Shown: piece by piece, positions 10,580 to 20,484 of the stretch | Numbering within the stretch: the first letter of the stretch is position 1 | Layout: each line of letters opens with the position of its first letter | DNA from: Triparma columacea | Lineage: Eukaryota > Sar > Bolidophyceae > Parmales > Triparmaceae | Assembly (NCBI GenBank): GCA_030267965.1 | Contig: BRYA01000195.1 | Location: 1 to 32,106 of the forward strand | Reading direction: 5' to 3' | DNA length: 32,106 bases | Notes under the pieces: generated by a model | Told to the model about the DNA's origin: nothing | Seen by the model: only the letters and a program-made list of their open reading frames with translations | Databases searched by the model: none | Translations under genes and position numbers: made by a program

Positions 10580-13500
10580 ATGAGCGTGGTCTGCTGTCCT
10601 GCCAAATCTCACAGCGACGATCGCGAATACCGAGTCGTTGAATTGGAGAATCGTCTTCAAGTTCTCTTGGTCTGGTGAGTGCCTCGACGACCTCTTTGGA
10701 GCTCTCAAAGATTTTATTCCAACACACTGGTTAATCGTGCCTCCTCACCCCTCCCTTGCCCACTCACGTAGTGATCCTACGACAGACAAGTCGGCAGCGT
10801 CCCTCGATGTTCGTGTTGGTCATCTTAGTGACCCGGACAAGTTCCCCGGGCTTGCTCACTTCCTTGAGCACATGCTGTTTATGGGAACTGAGAAGTACCC
10901 TGACGAAAATGAGTATAACACGTTTCTGAGTAGCCATGGTGGTGGTAGCAACGCGTACACGGACACTGAGGATACTAATTACTACTTCGATGTGCTTGCA
11001 GATCACTTTGAGGGTGCCATTGATAGGTTCGCGCAGTTCTTCGTTGCCCCCCTGTTTACGCCCTCTGCGACGGAGCGTGAGCTCAAGGCCGTGGACTCGG
11101 AGAACTCTAAGAACAAGCAGAACGACTTCTGGCGTTCCTTCCAGTTGATGAAGTCACTTGCCAGGGAAGATCATCCCTTCCATAAGTTCGGCACCGGAAA
11201 CTCGGACACCATCAAGGACTGTGAGGAGACGAGGGAGAGCGTCCGCGATGCACTTCTGAAGTTTCACAAGGCTTTCTACTCCGCGGACGTCATGAAGTTG
11301 GTCATGGTCGGGAAGGAGGTGAGAATGGTCAAGAGGTGCAAGAGCATCTTGAGGCGGAGCGAAGAGATTACGTTTAATGTGAAGCGTACCTAACCATTTC
11401 CGTCATAGTCTCTGGATGAGTTGCAGGGTTTCGCAACGAAGTACTTTTCGGACATTCCTAACAAGGACGTTGGAAACCCCGAGTTTCCGGGTGGCCCTTA
11501 CCCTCAGTCTCACCTTGGTAAGATGTTGGAGGTCGTGCCTATCAAAGAGAACCGTTCCCTTGACCTGCACTTCCCCCTTCCTCCCACTAGACAACATTAC
11601 AGCAAGAAGCCGGCAAACTACATCTCCCACCTGATCGGCCACGAGTCTGCTGGAAGCATCATAAGTTACTTGAAGAAGAAGAATTGGGCTAACGATCTCT
11701 GGGGAGGGCAAGCACGGAGCTGTAGCGACTGGGCGAGTTTCCAGGTCGGCTGTGATTTGACAGAGGAGGGAATGGAGCACGTAGAGGAGGTGAGATTGAA
11801 CTGCAACGAGCGTATTTCTAGGTCTCCTTACTCCTACCTCCTCTCACTCCTTCCCCCCCCCCCGCGTGCAGATCACTGAGGTCATTTTCGCGTACATTAA
11901 CATGTTGCGCAGCGAGGGACCGCAGGAATGGATTTACAACGAGAACTTAGAGGTGGCATCGAACAACTTTAGGTTCCTCTCAAAGTCCAAGCCGCAGGGG
12001 TACGCGTGCTCGCTAGCCGAGAGGATGCAGAACTACGAGCCGGTAGACGTACTCAGCGGGCCTTACCTCACGAAGGAGTACGACCCCGACCTTGTCAAGG
12101 ACATTATGGGCTACTTGAGGCCGGAGAATATGATCCTGAGCGTTACGGGGAAGAAGTTTAAGGGCAAGACGGAGCTTGTGGAGAAATGGTACGGGACAGA
12201 GTACAATGACTCCAAGCTAGACGAGTCTCTGCTCAAGAGGTGGGCAGAAATTGAGTTTCCCAGGACGGAGCTTCACCTCCCTGAGAAGAACGACCTCGTC
12301 GCCACCGACTTTGAGCTCCGCTCTCCGCCCCCAAATCACGATTCCTCGCAGCCCAAGCTCATCGTCAATGATGATTTGGCTAGGCTTTGGTTCAAGGTAG
12401 ACGATAAGTTCGGCATGCCCAAGCTCAACGTCATGTGCACCCTCGTGACCCCCTTTGCCTACAGTAGCGTGGAGAACTTGTGTCTGACCAAGCTTTACGT
12501 CGCCTGCCTTAATGAGCTTATCAATGAGTTCAGTTACATGGCCGCCATGGCCGGCCTCAACTCTAGCATCAGCAACACGAGGGATGGCATTGAGGTCAGC
12601 GTGAGCGGCTTCAACCACAAGCTGCACCTTCTTATGGACAAAATTATTGCCACAATTGCGGGGTTCGGGGAAACCATCACTGAGAGCCTCTTTGAGAGAA
12701 TGAAGGAGAAGAATGTAAAGTCCCTCAAGAACTTCTTCTTCAACCAGAGCTACCATCATGCTGGGAAAACCTCGGATCTCATATTGGGACCCACCGCGTA
12801 TCCTTACGAGGAGAGGGTGGAGGCTATGGAGGAGGTCACCCTCGAGGACCTTTTGACGTTCTCCAAGGGGGTGCTCTCTCGGTCCTTCTGTGAGATGCTC
12901 GTCCACGGCAACGCCACTGCCGAGGAGGCGACCAAGTTCCTCGATGTCGTCAAGGACAACCTCAAGTACAGGAAACTTCTCAGCAGTAGCTTCCCCGAAG
13001 ACAGGGTCGCTATGCTGGAGGAGGGCAAGGACTACGTTCACAGGTTTAGGGAGTATAATGAGGATGAGGCCAACAGCTGCGTCCAGTGTGTTTTCCAGGT
13101 CAGCGAGGATAGGTGAGATTAGAAACGTGGTTGGCGACGAACGTTTTTATTTCTTTCGTGGAAATGAACATCTCACCAGCCTGCCCCGATCCCCCCCCCT
13201 TGGCACTAGCCTTGAGAGCACAGCCCTCGTGAATGTCCTGGCGCACTTGCTCTGTGAACCCGCGTTCGATATACTCAGGACAAAGGAGACCCTTGGGTAC
13301 ATAGTCTACTCTGCGAAGAAGCTCAACGCCCACATCGTTGGCTTACAGTTCATCATACAGGGGGACGCCAACCCACCGGACTACCTAGACGAGAGGGTGG
13401 AGGCCTTCCTGGAGACTTTCAGGGCTAAGATCGTTTCGATGGACGCTTCTGAGTTCGCTAAGAACAAGCAGTCCGTGATTGAGAAGTTCCTGGAGAAGGA

Positions 13501-13825
13501 CAAGAACCTGAACGAGGAGTCAGGGCGTTACTACGCCTACATCAGCAGGCAGACCTACACGTTCCTCCGGGCCAAGCAGCTCGCCGACAGGATCAGCTCG
13601 TCCGTGGGTAAGGACGAGGTTCTAGACTTCTTCGACGACGTCATGAGGAAGGGGGGGAAGGGAAGGAGGAAGCTTACGACCATGGTGTACGGGAAGGGGC
13701 AGGCCATGCCCGAGCAGGAGGAGGGGGGGAGGGAGGTCATCGGGGAGGAAGCGAGGGGAACGTGGAAGAGGGAGTGCAGACTTTGGGGAGGGGTGGGGAA
13801 GGTGGACTTTAGGGGATTTATGTGA
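10580..13825 (+). CDS. IDE: Insulin-degrading enzyme (insulysin), M16 zinc metalloprotease
   Basis: Five exons (10580-10674, 10772-11318, 11409-11789, 11872-13112, 13210-13825) give 959 aa, close to the usual ~1,000. The product degrades short peptides in a closed chamber, mostly in cytosol. The inverted zinc motif HxxEH appears as [10 protein letters not shown], and the third ligand is the Glu of AVDSENSKN. The substrate-strand signature [16 protein letters not shown] follows. Later conserved blocks include [37 protein letters not shown]-like TPFAYSS, and in the C-terminal half [16 protein letters not shown] and VEAFLETF. The ATG at 10580 gives the family start ([17 protein letters not shown]). 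Junction phases 2, 0, 0, 2 all match. The C-terminus is Gly/Arg-rich and has no SKL-type peroxisomal signal. Identification is secure. Confidence 0.97.
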
Positions 13826-13975
13826 AATACGACACTAAAGAGAACACTAAGGGGTGGGAGAGGGGGGGGGCTACGGAGGGGGTGCGGTGAAAAACAGCTT
13901 CGCAAATAAAAATTTGTTCATACACACAAAGTTAGTTTTAGTTGTGATTTGAGTTAGTTTTCGAACACAAAATAA
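13826..13975. other. Convergent intergenic region (IDE / dynein light chain 3' ends)
   Basis: This 150-bp gap holds both 3' UTRs. The plus-strand sequence AATAAA at about 13905 (caaataaaaattt) could serve as a polyadenylation signal for IDE. No gene is seen. Confidence 0.5.
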
Positions 13976-14508
13976 TCAAAGCGAGAAGCCTACCGCTGTG
14001 ATGATGCAGACGAGCCTCGAGTTGTTCGTGTCCTTCGGGGTCCCCTTCTTGTCGCTCGGCCATACGACCTGTGCTATGTTGTCGTCCTCCCTGTTCCAGA
14101 AGCAGCTGTGGGCAGTGTGGATGCCCGCCCCTGTCCTCTGCATTATCTGGCAGGTCACGACGTACTTGTAGGGCTTCTGGAGGTCGGCGAGGGACTTGAG
14201 GCAGATGGAGCAGAGCTGATCGACCCAGCCCTGGACCTTGTCCTCGGAGTACGACTCCTTCTGGAGGACCTCGCCGATGGCCTCGTAGAGGAGGGGCTCG
14301 ACCTGCTCGGGGATGAAGGCGAGCTAAGGGAAGAAGGCGAAAGGGGCAGTGGAGGGTGGACAGGGAGGCGTGGGGGTGGGGAGGGAGGGGTCAGAGGGAC
14401 ATCAGGGACAGGGGCGGTTAAGCTGGGTGTAAAGTTATTCAAGCCAATTGAAGGCTGCGAAGGAGGGGGGGGGCTGCTCACCTCCTCCGAACTCTGGAGG
14501 TCGTCCAT
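13976..14508 (-). CDS. DYNLT1: Dynein light chain, Tctex-1 (DYNLT) family
   Basis: Two exons (14508-14482 and 14323-13976, phase-0 junction) encode 124 aa, close to the roughly 113 of animal DYNLT1. The protein is a homodimeric light chain that binds dynein intermediate chain and cargo in cytoplasmic or axonemal dynein. The first exon encodes only MDDLQSSEE, which matches the short acidic head of DYNLT1. Family landmarks are KPYKYVVTCQIMQRTGAG, then HTAHSCFWNREDD and the C-terminal LVCIITAVGFSL. The 158-bp intron is pyrimidine-rich. Presence of this gene agrees with a flagellate stage but does not prove it. It shares a 98-bp promoter gap with the DUF423 gene. Confidence 0.94.
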
Positions 14509-14606
14509 GATTGCGTTTGGAGATCGTAAGAAGGTGCAGAAGGGGAAGGGGATTTAACAGTGCTTTTGATCAAAAGTTTTGGTCGGGATTTGGGCAAAAC
14601 ATTGGA
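14509..14606. promoter_or_regulatory. 98-bp bidirectional promoter gap
   Basis: Only 98 bp separate the divergent start codons of the Tctex1 gene and the DUF423 gene, so promoters and both 5' UTRs must overlap here. The sequence includes a palindrome-like tttgatcaaaa at about 14565-14575. No TATA box is evident. Confidence 0.5.
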
Positions 14607-15104
14607 ATGACTTGGCAGAGAGCTCTGGGTGCGTCGTTGTCGGTGGGGTTGAAGGTGTATTTTTAGGGTCTTGATCTGAATGTTGTCCTATCCCTCCCCG
14701 TATGTGTCCTATGTAGACAATATTTCTGACCCCTCCCCACTCTCCCCACTCTCTCCCACCTCTTAGGTTCCCTCTCCGCCGCTTCCTCAATAGGTCTCGG
14801 TGCCTACGGTAGTCACGTTCTCCCCTCCTCCCCCTCTTCAACACCTTTATCCCTCAAGCAGTTTGATACTGCCAACAAATATCACATGTTCCACTCCCTA
14901 GCCCTCGCCCTAGTTCCCGTGGCCACCCCCCACCCTTACGCTAGGCTAGTTTCGGGTGGTCTCTTCGCTTCCGGCATGCTTTTATTCTCAGGCGGCGTAT
15001 ACATGAAGTCGTTAACGGGTGAGGCTGATTACGGGAAGGTTGCTCCTTACGGTGGGGGTGGACTTATAGCGGCCTGGATTGCGCTTGGTCTACTCAGGCG
15101 GTGA
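14607..15104 (+). CDS. DUF423 / TMEM256-like small membrane protein
   Basis: Two exons (14607-14628 and 14767-15104, phase 1) encode 119 aa. The first exon gives MTWQRALG, using donor GTGCGT at 14629; joined to exon 2 it reads RALGSLSAASSIGLGAYGSH. This reproduces the N-terminal glycine-rich helix and the GAxGxH motif of the DUF423/YgdD/TMEM256 family. Later landmarks are KYHMFHSLALALVPV, LFSGGVYMKSLTG and PYGGGGLIAAWIAL. Four membrane helices are expected. The biochemical role of the family is not established. The first exon is inferred from homology pattern and phase, and a different upstream exon cannot be excluded. Confidence 0.88.
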
Positions 15105-15245
15105 CGACGGGGGGGGAGTGAAGGGGGGGCTTTATATAAAAGTGTTGTTTTGTCAAATGTTTTCACGAATTGAAACGGTGGTCGGGATTATACTTTTTTA
15201 CCCCACCCTCCCCTTCCAACCCCACTTCCTTACCCCCTCCCACTT
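15105..15245. other. Convergent intergenic region (DUF423 / UROD 3' ends)
   Basis: A 141-bp gap between the stop codons of a plus-strand and a minus-strand gene. It is G-rich on its left and C/T-rich on its right side. No gene is seen. Confidence 0.5.
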
Positions 15246-16738
15246 TTACTCCCCCTTCCCGTTGTTGATATCCTCGCTAATCTCGTGTACCGCGTTTACG
15301 AATTCCCCCACCAGTTCCGTGCTTTCCTTCCCCCCCAGCCCTTCCCCCAGGTTAGCAATGTACCTCTGCGTCCCCAGTTCCTCTAGCATTTTCCTGACCT
15401 CTTCCCTAACCACCTCCTTGCTGGTGTGGGGACCGGGGACAAGGTAGTGGGGGTCGAAGTTCCCCTGTATGCTCCTTCCTTGTGTGTCGGGTCTAGCGTC
15501 CTTCCTTGAGACTGTACCGTCAATGGTGATGACGTCGAAGTAACCGAGTTCTGATAGTGCCTTGTTACCATGACTGGCTCCCCTGGCGAAGACGATGAGG
15601 GGGACGGAAGGGTGACGGGACTTAAGGGTTGAACCGATATGGGAGAGGACGGGGAGACAAATTGAGGTGAAGAGGGGGGGGGTTATCATCATACCCATGG
15701 CCTCGAAAATCTGGATGCAGTCGGCACCAGACTGCCAAGGGGTTGGGGGGGGGGTGGGGAGGGGGGTTAGATGGTGCTTGTAAATCCCCGATATATAAAT
15801 ATATACAATTTTAGTTCAGTGCTTGTTTGAGGCGTATACTTTGTGGTTCCTTTCCAAAGAAGGGTCCCTCCTCTCTCTCTCTCTCTCTCTCTCACCTCAA
15901 TCTGCTTGCTAGTGTACTCGATGACCATGTCGGCCAGGCTGTCCATGAGCCTCCTCGAAAGCTCCGGCCTATCCCTGACCCATTCCATGCCCACCTCCTG
16001 GTTCTTCTTGGAGGTCCCTCCCAGCATGTAGTAGAAGAGGGTCCAGGGGGCGGCGCTGAAGCCGATCAAAGGGACGTGGGACTTGCCCTCCTTTGAGAGG
16101 GACTCCTTGATCATCTTAACTCCCTCCATTACGTAAGAAAGCTCACTGGAGACCACGGCCTTCGGGTCCTTTGCCCTCTCGATAGTCTCCTCCGCCATTT
16201 CTGGGGAGGTGATAGGTTGGGGTACCTGAATCCCGACCCCCCCGGGCATGGTAACCTCCACTCCCAGCGCCTGGGGGACGACTAGTATGTCAGAGAACAG
16301 TATGGCTGCGTCTACTTCGTACCTCCTGACCGGCTGCATGGTGCACTCCGCTATGTGCTTGGGGTCGGCGAGGAGGCCGAGGAAGTTGAGGCCGGTAGTC
16401 TCCTTGTAGGAGGTGTACTCTGGGAGGTGACGACCAGCTTGACGGAATAACCAGACTGGGGTACGAGGTGTTTTATTTCCTATGGCTGCATCGCAGAGGA
16501 TATGTGATGAGTATAGTGTTGTAGGTGTGGGTGCTCTGGGTGCGTGTGCTCTGGGTGCGTGTTGTGGTACTATGCGTTGTGGTAGTATTTGTGGAGAAAT
16601 GTGAGAGAGTTGAGTGCCAATCGGAGAGAGTTGAGTGAGAGAGTTGAGGTTGAACCCTTGATTTCTCCCGACAGCGATGTTGATAATTAGTATTATTAAG
16701 CCAATGGAGGCATAATAATGATATATTGATGTATTCAT
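15246..16738 (-). CDS. hemE: Uroporphyrinogen decarboxylase, probably plastid-targeted
   Basis: Two exons (16738-15896, 15731-15246, phase 0) encode 442 aa, about 80-90 more than a bare enzyme. It removes four carboxyl groups from uroporphyrinogen III to give coproporphyrinogen III in heme and chlorophyll synthesis. Signatures: LFRQAGRHLPEY (substrate-binding loop), FSDILVVPQALG (catalytic Asp), GFSAAPWTLFYYMLGG, QGNFDPHYL. The N-terminus has a hydrophobic stretch IGLIILIINIAVG followed by a Ser/Thr/Pro/Arg-rich, acid-poor segment, as in a bipartite leader for a secondary plastid; the usual Phe after the cleavage site is not obvious. The conserved NLGHG near the C-terminus is NLGEG here, and QIFDSW is QIFEAM, so this may be a divergent paralogue. 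The intron opens with a (GA)n run. Confidence 0.92.
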
Positions 16739-16948
16739 ATCAATATAGAACTATTCAAATGAGCGCGTAGCCTTTAGTATGCCTTTAGTGTGCCTTTAGT
16801 GTGCCTTTAGCCCAAATCTGCCTCTCTTTCTTTTTTTTCGGCCAGGAGACCTGGGGCTGAACAAGTTAGGGCTAATAAACTGCTTTTGTTATAGGGTTTG
16901 TCACGCGCTTTTAATCTTTGCCCAGTTAGTTCCGAAGCACAGTCCTCC
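16739..16948. promoter_or_regulatory. Divergent promoter region of hemE and GH10 xylanase
   Basis: 210 bp separate the divergent ATGs. The region carries the 11-bp repeats listed separately and a T-rich run (cttttttttcgg) at about 16830. No certain core promoter element is visible. Confidence 0.5.
16770..16810. repeat. 11-bp tandem repeat in a bidirectional promoter
   Basis: The unit gcctttagtgt occurs 3.7 times (16770-16780 with one change, 16781-16791, 16792-16802, 16803-16810). It lies 30-70 bp upstream of the hemE start codon and about 140 bp from the xylanase start. It may be a binding-site array or a simple minisatellite. Confidence 0.85.
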
Positions 16949-18086
16949 ATGATGATTGTAACCCTAACCTCACTTGCAATCATAATAGCAAGTGCATCTA
17001 GCCAACCATTGCGTTCAATCGCCTCTGAGAAGGGCTTGTGTTACATCGGAGCAGCTGTAAATGAAGCCTACTTCACCCAAGAAAGCTACCGCGCGACAGC
17101 GGCCGAGCAATACAATCTAGTCACCGCAGAGAACAGCTGCAAATTCGGGAGCATCCAACCCACCAGGGGCGAATACAACTTCCAGGGGTGCGACTCTGTC
17201 CTCGACTTTGCGGTTGAGAACGGGATGCAGTTTAGGGGCCACAACTTCATTTGGGCGAGGTTCAACCCTGGGTGGCTTGAAGACGGTGACTTCGATTCTG
17301 ACGAGCTCGTGAAGATAATGACGGATCACATTAACACCGTCGGGTCCCGTTACAAAAACAAGACCATAGCGTGGGATGTGGTAAACGAGGTGAGCGAGCG
17401 GGTAGAGCAAACGCAATCTACTAGCGAGAAGACGACAACCATGTCAACTCCAGCTCACCCCCCCCCTCTCTTACCTCCAGGCCCTAAACGATGACGACTA
17501 CGGTCTTCGCGATTGCATATGGCACAACATTACAGCAACAGAGTCCTACACCAGCTACGTCGACTTAGCCTTCACCCTGGCCCGCGCGGCTGACCCCCAG
17601 GCTAAGCTCTTCTACAACGACTACAACGTGGCGTCCTCAACCGGCTGGAGCAAGGGTAAGAGTGACGCCATGTTCGAAATGGTCAAGGGGATGCTTGAAA
17701 GAGGTGTGCCTATCGACGGGGTAGGTTTGCAGATGCACGTGGGGTGCGGGTACGACATGTTCGACGGTGTTAGGGATAACATGAGCCGCTACCACGAGAT
17801 AGGCATAGAGGTACACATCACAGAGCTGGACTTGGCGTGCGAGGACAAACCAGAAGAGAACAAGGACTGCGTTTGGGGGGACGAGGCGCAGGAGGAGCAG
17901 GCGGAGACTTACGCGTCGCTGTTGGAGATATGCGTGGAAAGTGAGGCGTGCACTAACTTTGAAACGTGGGGGTTTACGGATGAACATACGTGGCTAGATG
18001 AGGGGACACACCCACTTCCTTTTGATGAGGAATACGAGGAGAAATTTGCGGTTAAGGCCATGAGAGATGTCCTACTTAATGCTTAA
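16949..18086 (+). CDS. Secreted endo-1,4-beta-xylanase, glycoside hydrolase family 10
   Basis: Two exons (16949-17389, 17481-18086, phase 0) encode 348 aa, the size of a single GH10 catalytic domain. The enzyme hydrolyses beta-1,4-xylan with retention of configuration. The chosen start gives a clear signal peptide (MMIVTLTSLAIIIASASSQP). GH10 landmarks: NLVTAENSCKFGSIQP, GMQFRGHNFIWAR (usually GHTLVWH), WDVVNE with the acid/base Glu as the last residue of exon 1, LFYNDYN, GVGLQMHV, and ITELDL with the nucleophile Glu. No carbohydrate-binding module or membrane anchor is seen, so a soluble secreted enzyme is likely. It might remodel the cell's own wall or digest external xylan. Xylanases are patchy in algae, so acquisition by transfer is possible, but intron and codon style match the neighbours. 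Confidence 0.95.
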
Positions 18087-18387
18087 GTGTGGATGCTTGG
18101 AATGAGAGTTTACTGGCGGTGCCTCAGGGCCCGTCATGAAGTTACGCCCCGATCAGAAAGTTTTGTGGAGAGTTGGAATTTCTGTAAACTCTTCTTTGTT
18201 TTTTGAATCAATCGTTCAATTTTTTTATCTAAGGCAGAAGAAAATCTCATCGAAACAGAACGGTACGTTTCGTTACGTTTGGGTTAACCCTTGCACGAAA
18301 AAAAATTGGAAATAATAAGAGGAATAATTCGGAAAGGACGAAAATCCTTGATCAGATGATCCTTTTGATCCCATTTGATTGAATAAA
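18087..18387. other. Intergenic region between xylanase and pseudouridine synthase
   Basis: These 301 bp lie between two plus-strand genes and must hold the 3' UTR of the first and promoter plus 5' UTR of the second. The middle is AT-rich, with T runs at 18197-18225 and an A run at about 18297-18305. An imperfect repeat ggtacgtttcg/gttacgtttggg occurs at 18262-18283. No gene is seen. Confidence 0.5.
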
Positions 18388-20396
18388 ATGAGTGAAAGCG
18401 GCAATAATGGCTCAAATGGTTCAAATGGCTCAAATGACGAAAAGAAAACCCATTCTGTCAGCAATTCATTGCGAGAATCTAAACAAAATGCAGACCCCCA
18501 ATCGTCAACGAAAGGAGGAAGCTCCAAAAATCAGTCGAAATCGTCATCAACCACATCATCCACAGTATCGTCCCTACTACAATCACTACGACTACTCAAC
18601 AAACCCCCCCCTATCGTCCTTCTCCCTCATCCTACCTCACCTAATCATCTCCTTCGTCACATTCCTGGTTACCCTCACTGTCATATAACTAACGCTAAAC
18701 GTCGTTGGTTTGGTGTACCTCTGCTATCAGTGTTTCAATCTGAGTTCAAGACCTTCCCATTGAACTACTACAAACGAGCGTTAAATGACACCAGAATTAG
18801 AATCAACGGCCAGAGAGTTCAACCACAACAAAAGGTTAACGAGGGGGACGTTATCACACACCTTGTTTGCAGGCACGAGCCTCCCATAGTCGTCGCTGGG
18901 GGGGGAGGGGAGGGGGGTGGAGGAGTTATGACCCCTAGGGGTGGCTTTGAAGTCGCGCATGTGTGCAAGGAATATGTTGTGGGGATTAAAAGCTCGCTAT
19001 GTCCGACTACCACGTCAGGGAGCTACAGGTACAACACCTTCGTCGAGGTTTTGAGGGGAGGGTATCAAGGGGGGATATTTAAAGATGGGGAAGGGACGGA
19101 GGGGAAGGGAGGGAAAAGGAAGAGGAAAAAAGATAGGAAAAGGAAAAAGGAGAGGGAAAGGGAAGAAACTGAGGGGGGGGGAGGGAAGGAGGAGGAGGAA
19201 GGGAATAGAGGTAAAGAAGATGAACAAAGGTGAGAGGCAAAGCAAAGCAAAAGCCCCCATAATCTTCCTATAACCCACCTCTTGTTAACCCCCCTTTCCC
19301 CCCCCAAAAAAAGCTACGGCCTCTTCCCCGTACATAGGTTGGACAAGGTAACGTCTGGCTTAGTCGTGGTAGGTCGCAGCAGCGTAGCTAGCGCAGTCCT
19401 AAGCGCCGAGATTCGCGAGGGTAACGTAGACAAGTACTACCTTGCGAAAGTTAAAGGCAGGTTCGACCTGGGCAAGAGGGGGGGGGGGGAGGAGGATGGT
19501 GTTTTTGTTGAGGTCGTTAAAGAGGATGGAGAGGGGAACGTAACGAAGGACGATAGGGAATTGAAGGTGCCTGAAATAGGGAGTGATTTCATGGAGGTAT
19601 TCAAAAATGGATTCAAGGGGAACATCAGTATGATCAGACTCACAACCAACATAGACTGCCTCGACGTTAAGTCTGGGGTCTACGTAGCCGGAGGCACATC
19701 GCTGAACTCAAGCGCGAAGCAGGCGGGTTGGCCCAAAGTTTCAACCACACTCTTCGGCCTTGTTACTTACGACAAGACCACGGGGGAGAGTGTCGTAATC
19801 TGCAAGCCAGAGACTGGGAGGACGCACCAGATAAGGGTTCAGCTTGAATACCTAGGCTACAGGTGCTTGGGTGACGAATGCTACGGTGGGGGTGAGGTTC
19901 CCGCTGCTTCTGAAGGCGGTGTGTTGAAGGGGAGCGAGAAAGGGGGGGGAGGGGGGGAGGGTAGGAGCTATCTTGATAGCGTAGGGGAGGATGAAGTGGA
20001 AGCTTGCGGGGGGGGGGAGGGGGGAGATGGAGGAGGAGATGGTGGTGGTGGTGGTGGAGGAGGAGAAGGTGAGAAGAGGGGTAGAGTTTGGGGGGGAGGA
20101 AGGAAACGCAAACGAACTCAAAGGAACTCCACTCAACCTACGCAACGCGCATACAAACGCACAACCTGATGCCTAATGGTTCAGATGATTCAACCATAGA
20201 AGGTCTCACAGCTCTCGTCAGGGCCACGTGCGTGTTCTGCAGGAGGGGGCTGAACGACGAGAAGAAGGCCGTGGAGGGGTACGAAAGCCACACCAAGGGG
20301 ATATGCCTGCACGCGTGGAGATTCAGGGCCAAGGGGGTCGGACTCGATGTCACGAGTGAACTTCCACACTGGGCCATGACACCTGGAGGACCTTAA
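18388..20396 (+). CDS. RluA-family RNA pseudouridine synthase
   Basis: Three exons (18388-19229, 19314-20068, 20212-20396; phases 2 and 1) give 593 aa. It isomerises uridine to pseudouridine in RNA. After a Ser/Asn-rich head comes an S4-like segment (ALNDTRIRINGQRV), then YRYNTFVEVL, the catalytic motif HRLDKVTSGL (Asp nucleophile), KYYLAKVKGRF, and TGRTHQIRVQLEYLG. The tail has CVFCRRG and ICLHAWRF...LPHWA, as in eukaryotic Pus9/RPUSD2-like enzymes. Between S4 and the active site the long exon-1 model adds about 56 residues of Lys/Arg/Glu/Gly low complexity from an almost pure purine tract. A donor at 19062 (exon end 19061) has the same phase and would remove it, leaving RGGYGLFPVHRLDK, which fits the family better. 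Exon 3 could also begin at about 20183. Confidence 0.9.
19079..19229 (+). repeat. Polypurine tract, coding or intronic
   Basis: About 150 bases are almost entirely A and G on the plus strand. Read through, they encode a Lys/Arg block followed by a Glu/Gly block in the pseudouridine synthase gene. Mirror-like purine tracts of this length can form triplex DNA. Whether it is exon or intron depends on which of two phase-equivalent donors is used. Confidence 0.8.
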
Positions 20397-20484
20397 GGGA
20401 CCGAGGGGAAAGAAAGAAACTTGTTGTTGTTGATCTTTTTTGTTTTTTGTTTTTTTAATTCTTCATTTATTGATTGATTGATGT
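20397..20484. other. Convergent 88-bp gap
   Basis: The stop codons of the pseudouridine synthase and the Patched-like gene are only 88 bp apart. The gap is T-rich (tttttgttttttgtttttttaatt at about 20438-20461), which can supply termination and polyadenylation signals to both genes. Confidence 0.5.

Noticed and set aside
12217..13041. 274-aa open frame antisense to IDE
   Set aside because: It mirrors codon bias of the strongly supported protease exon and shows no family motif.
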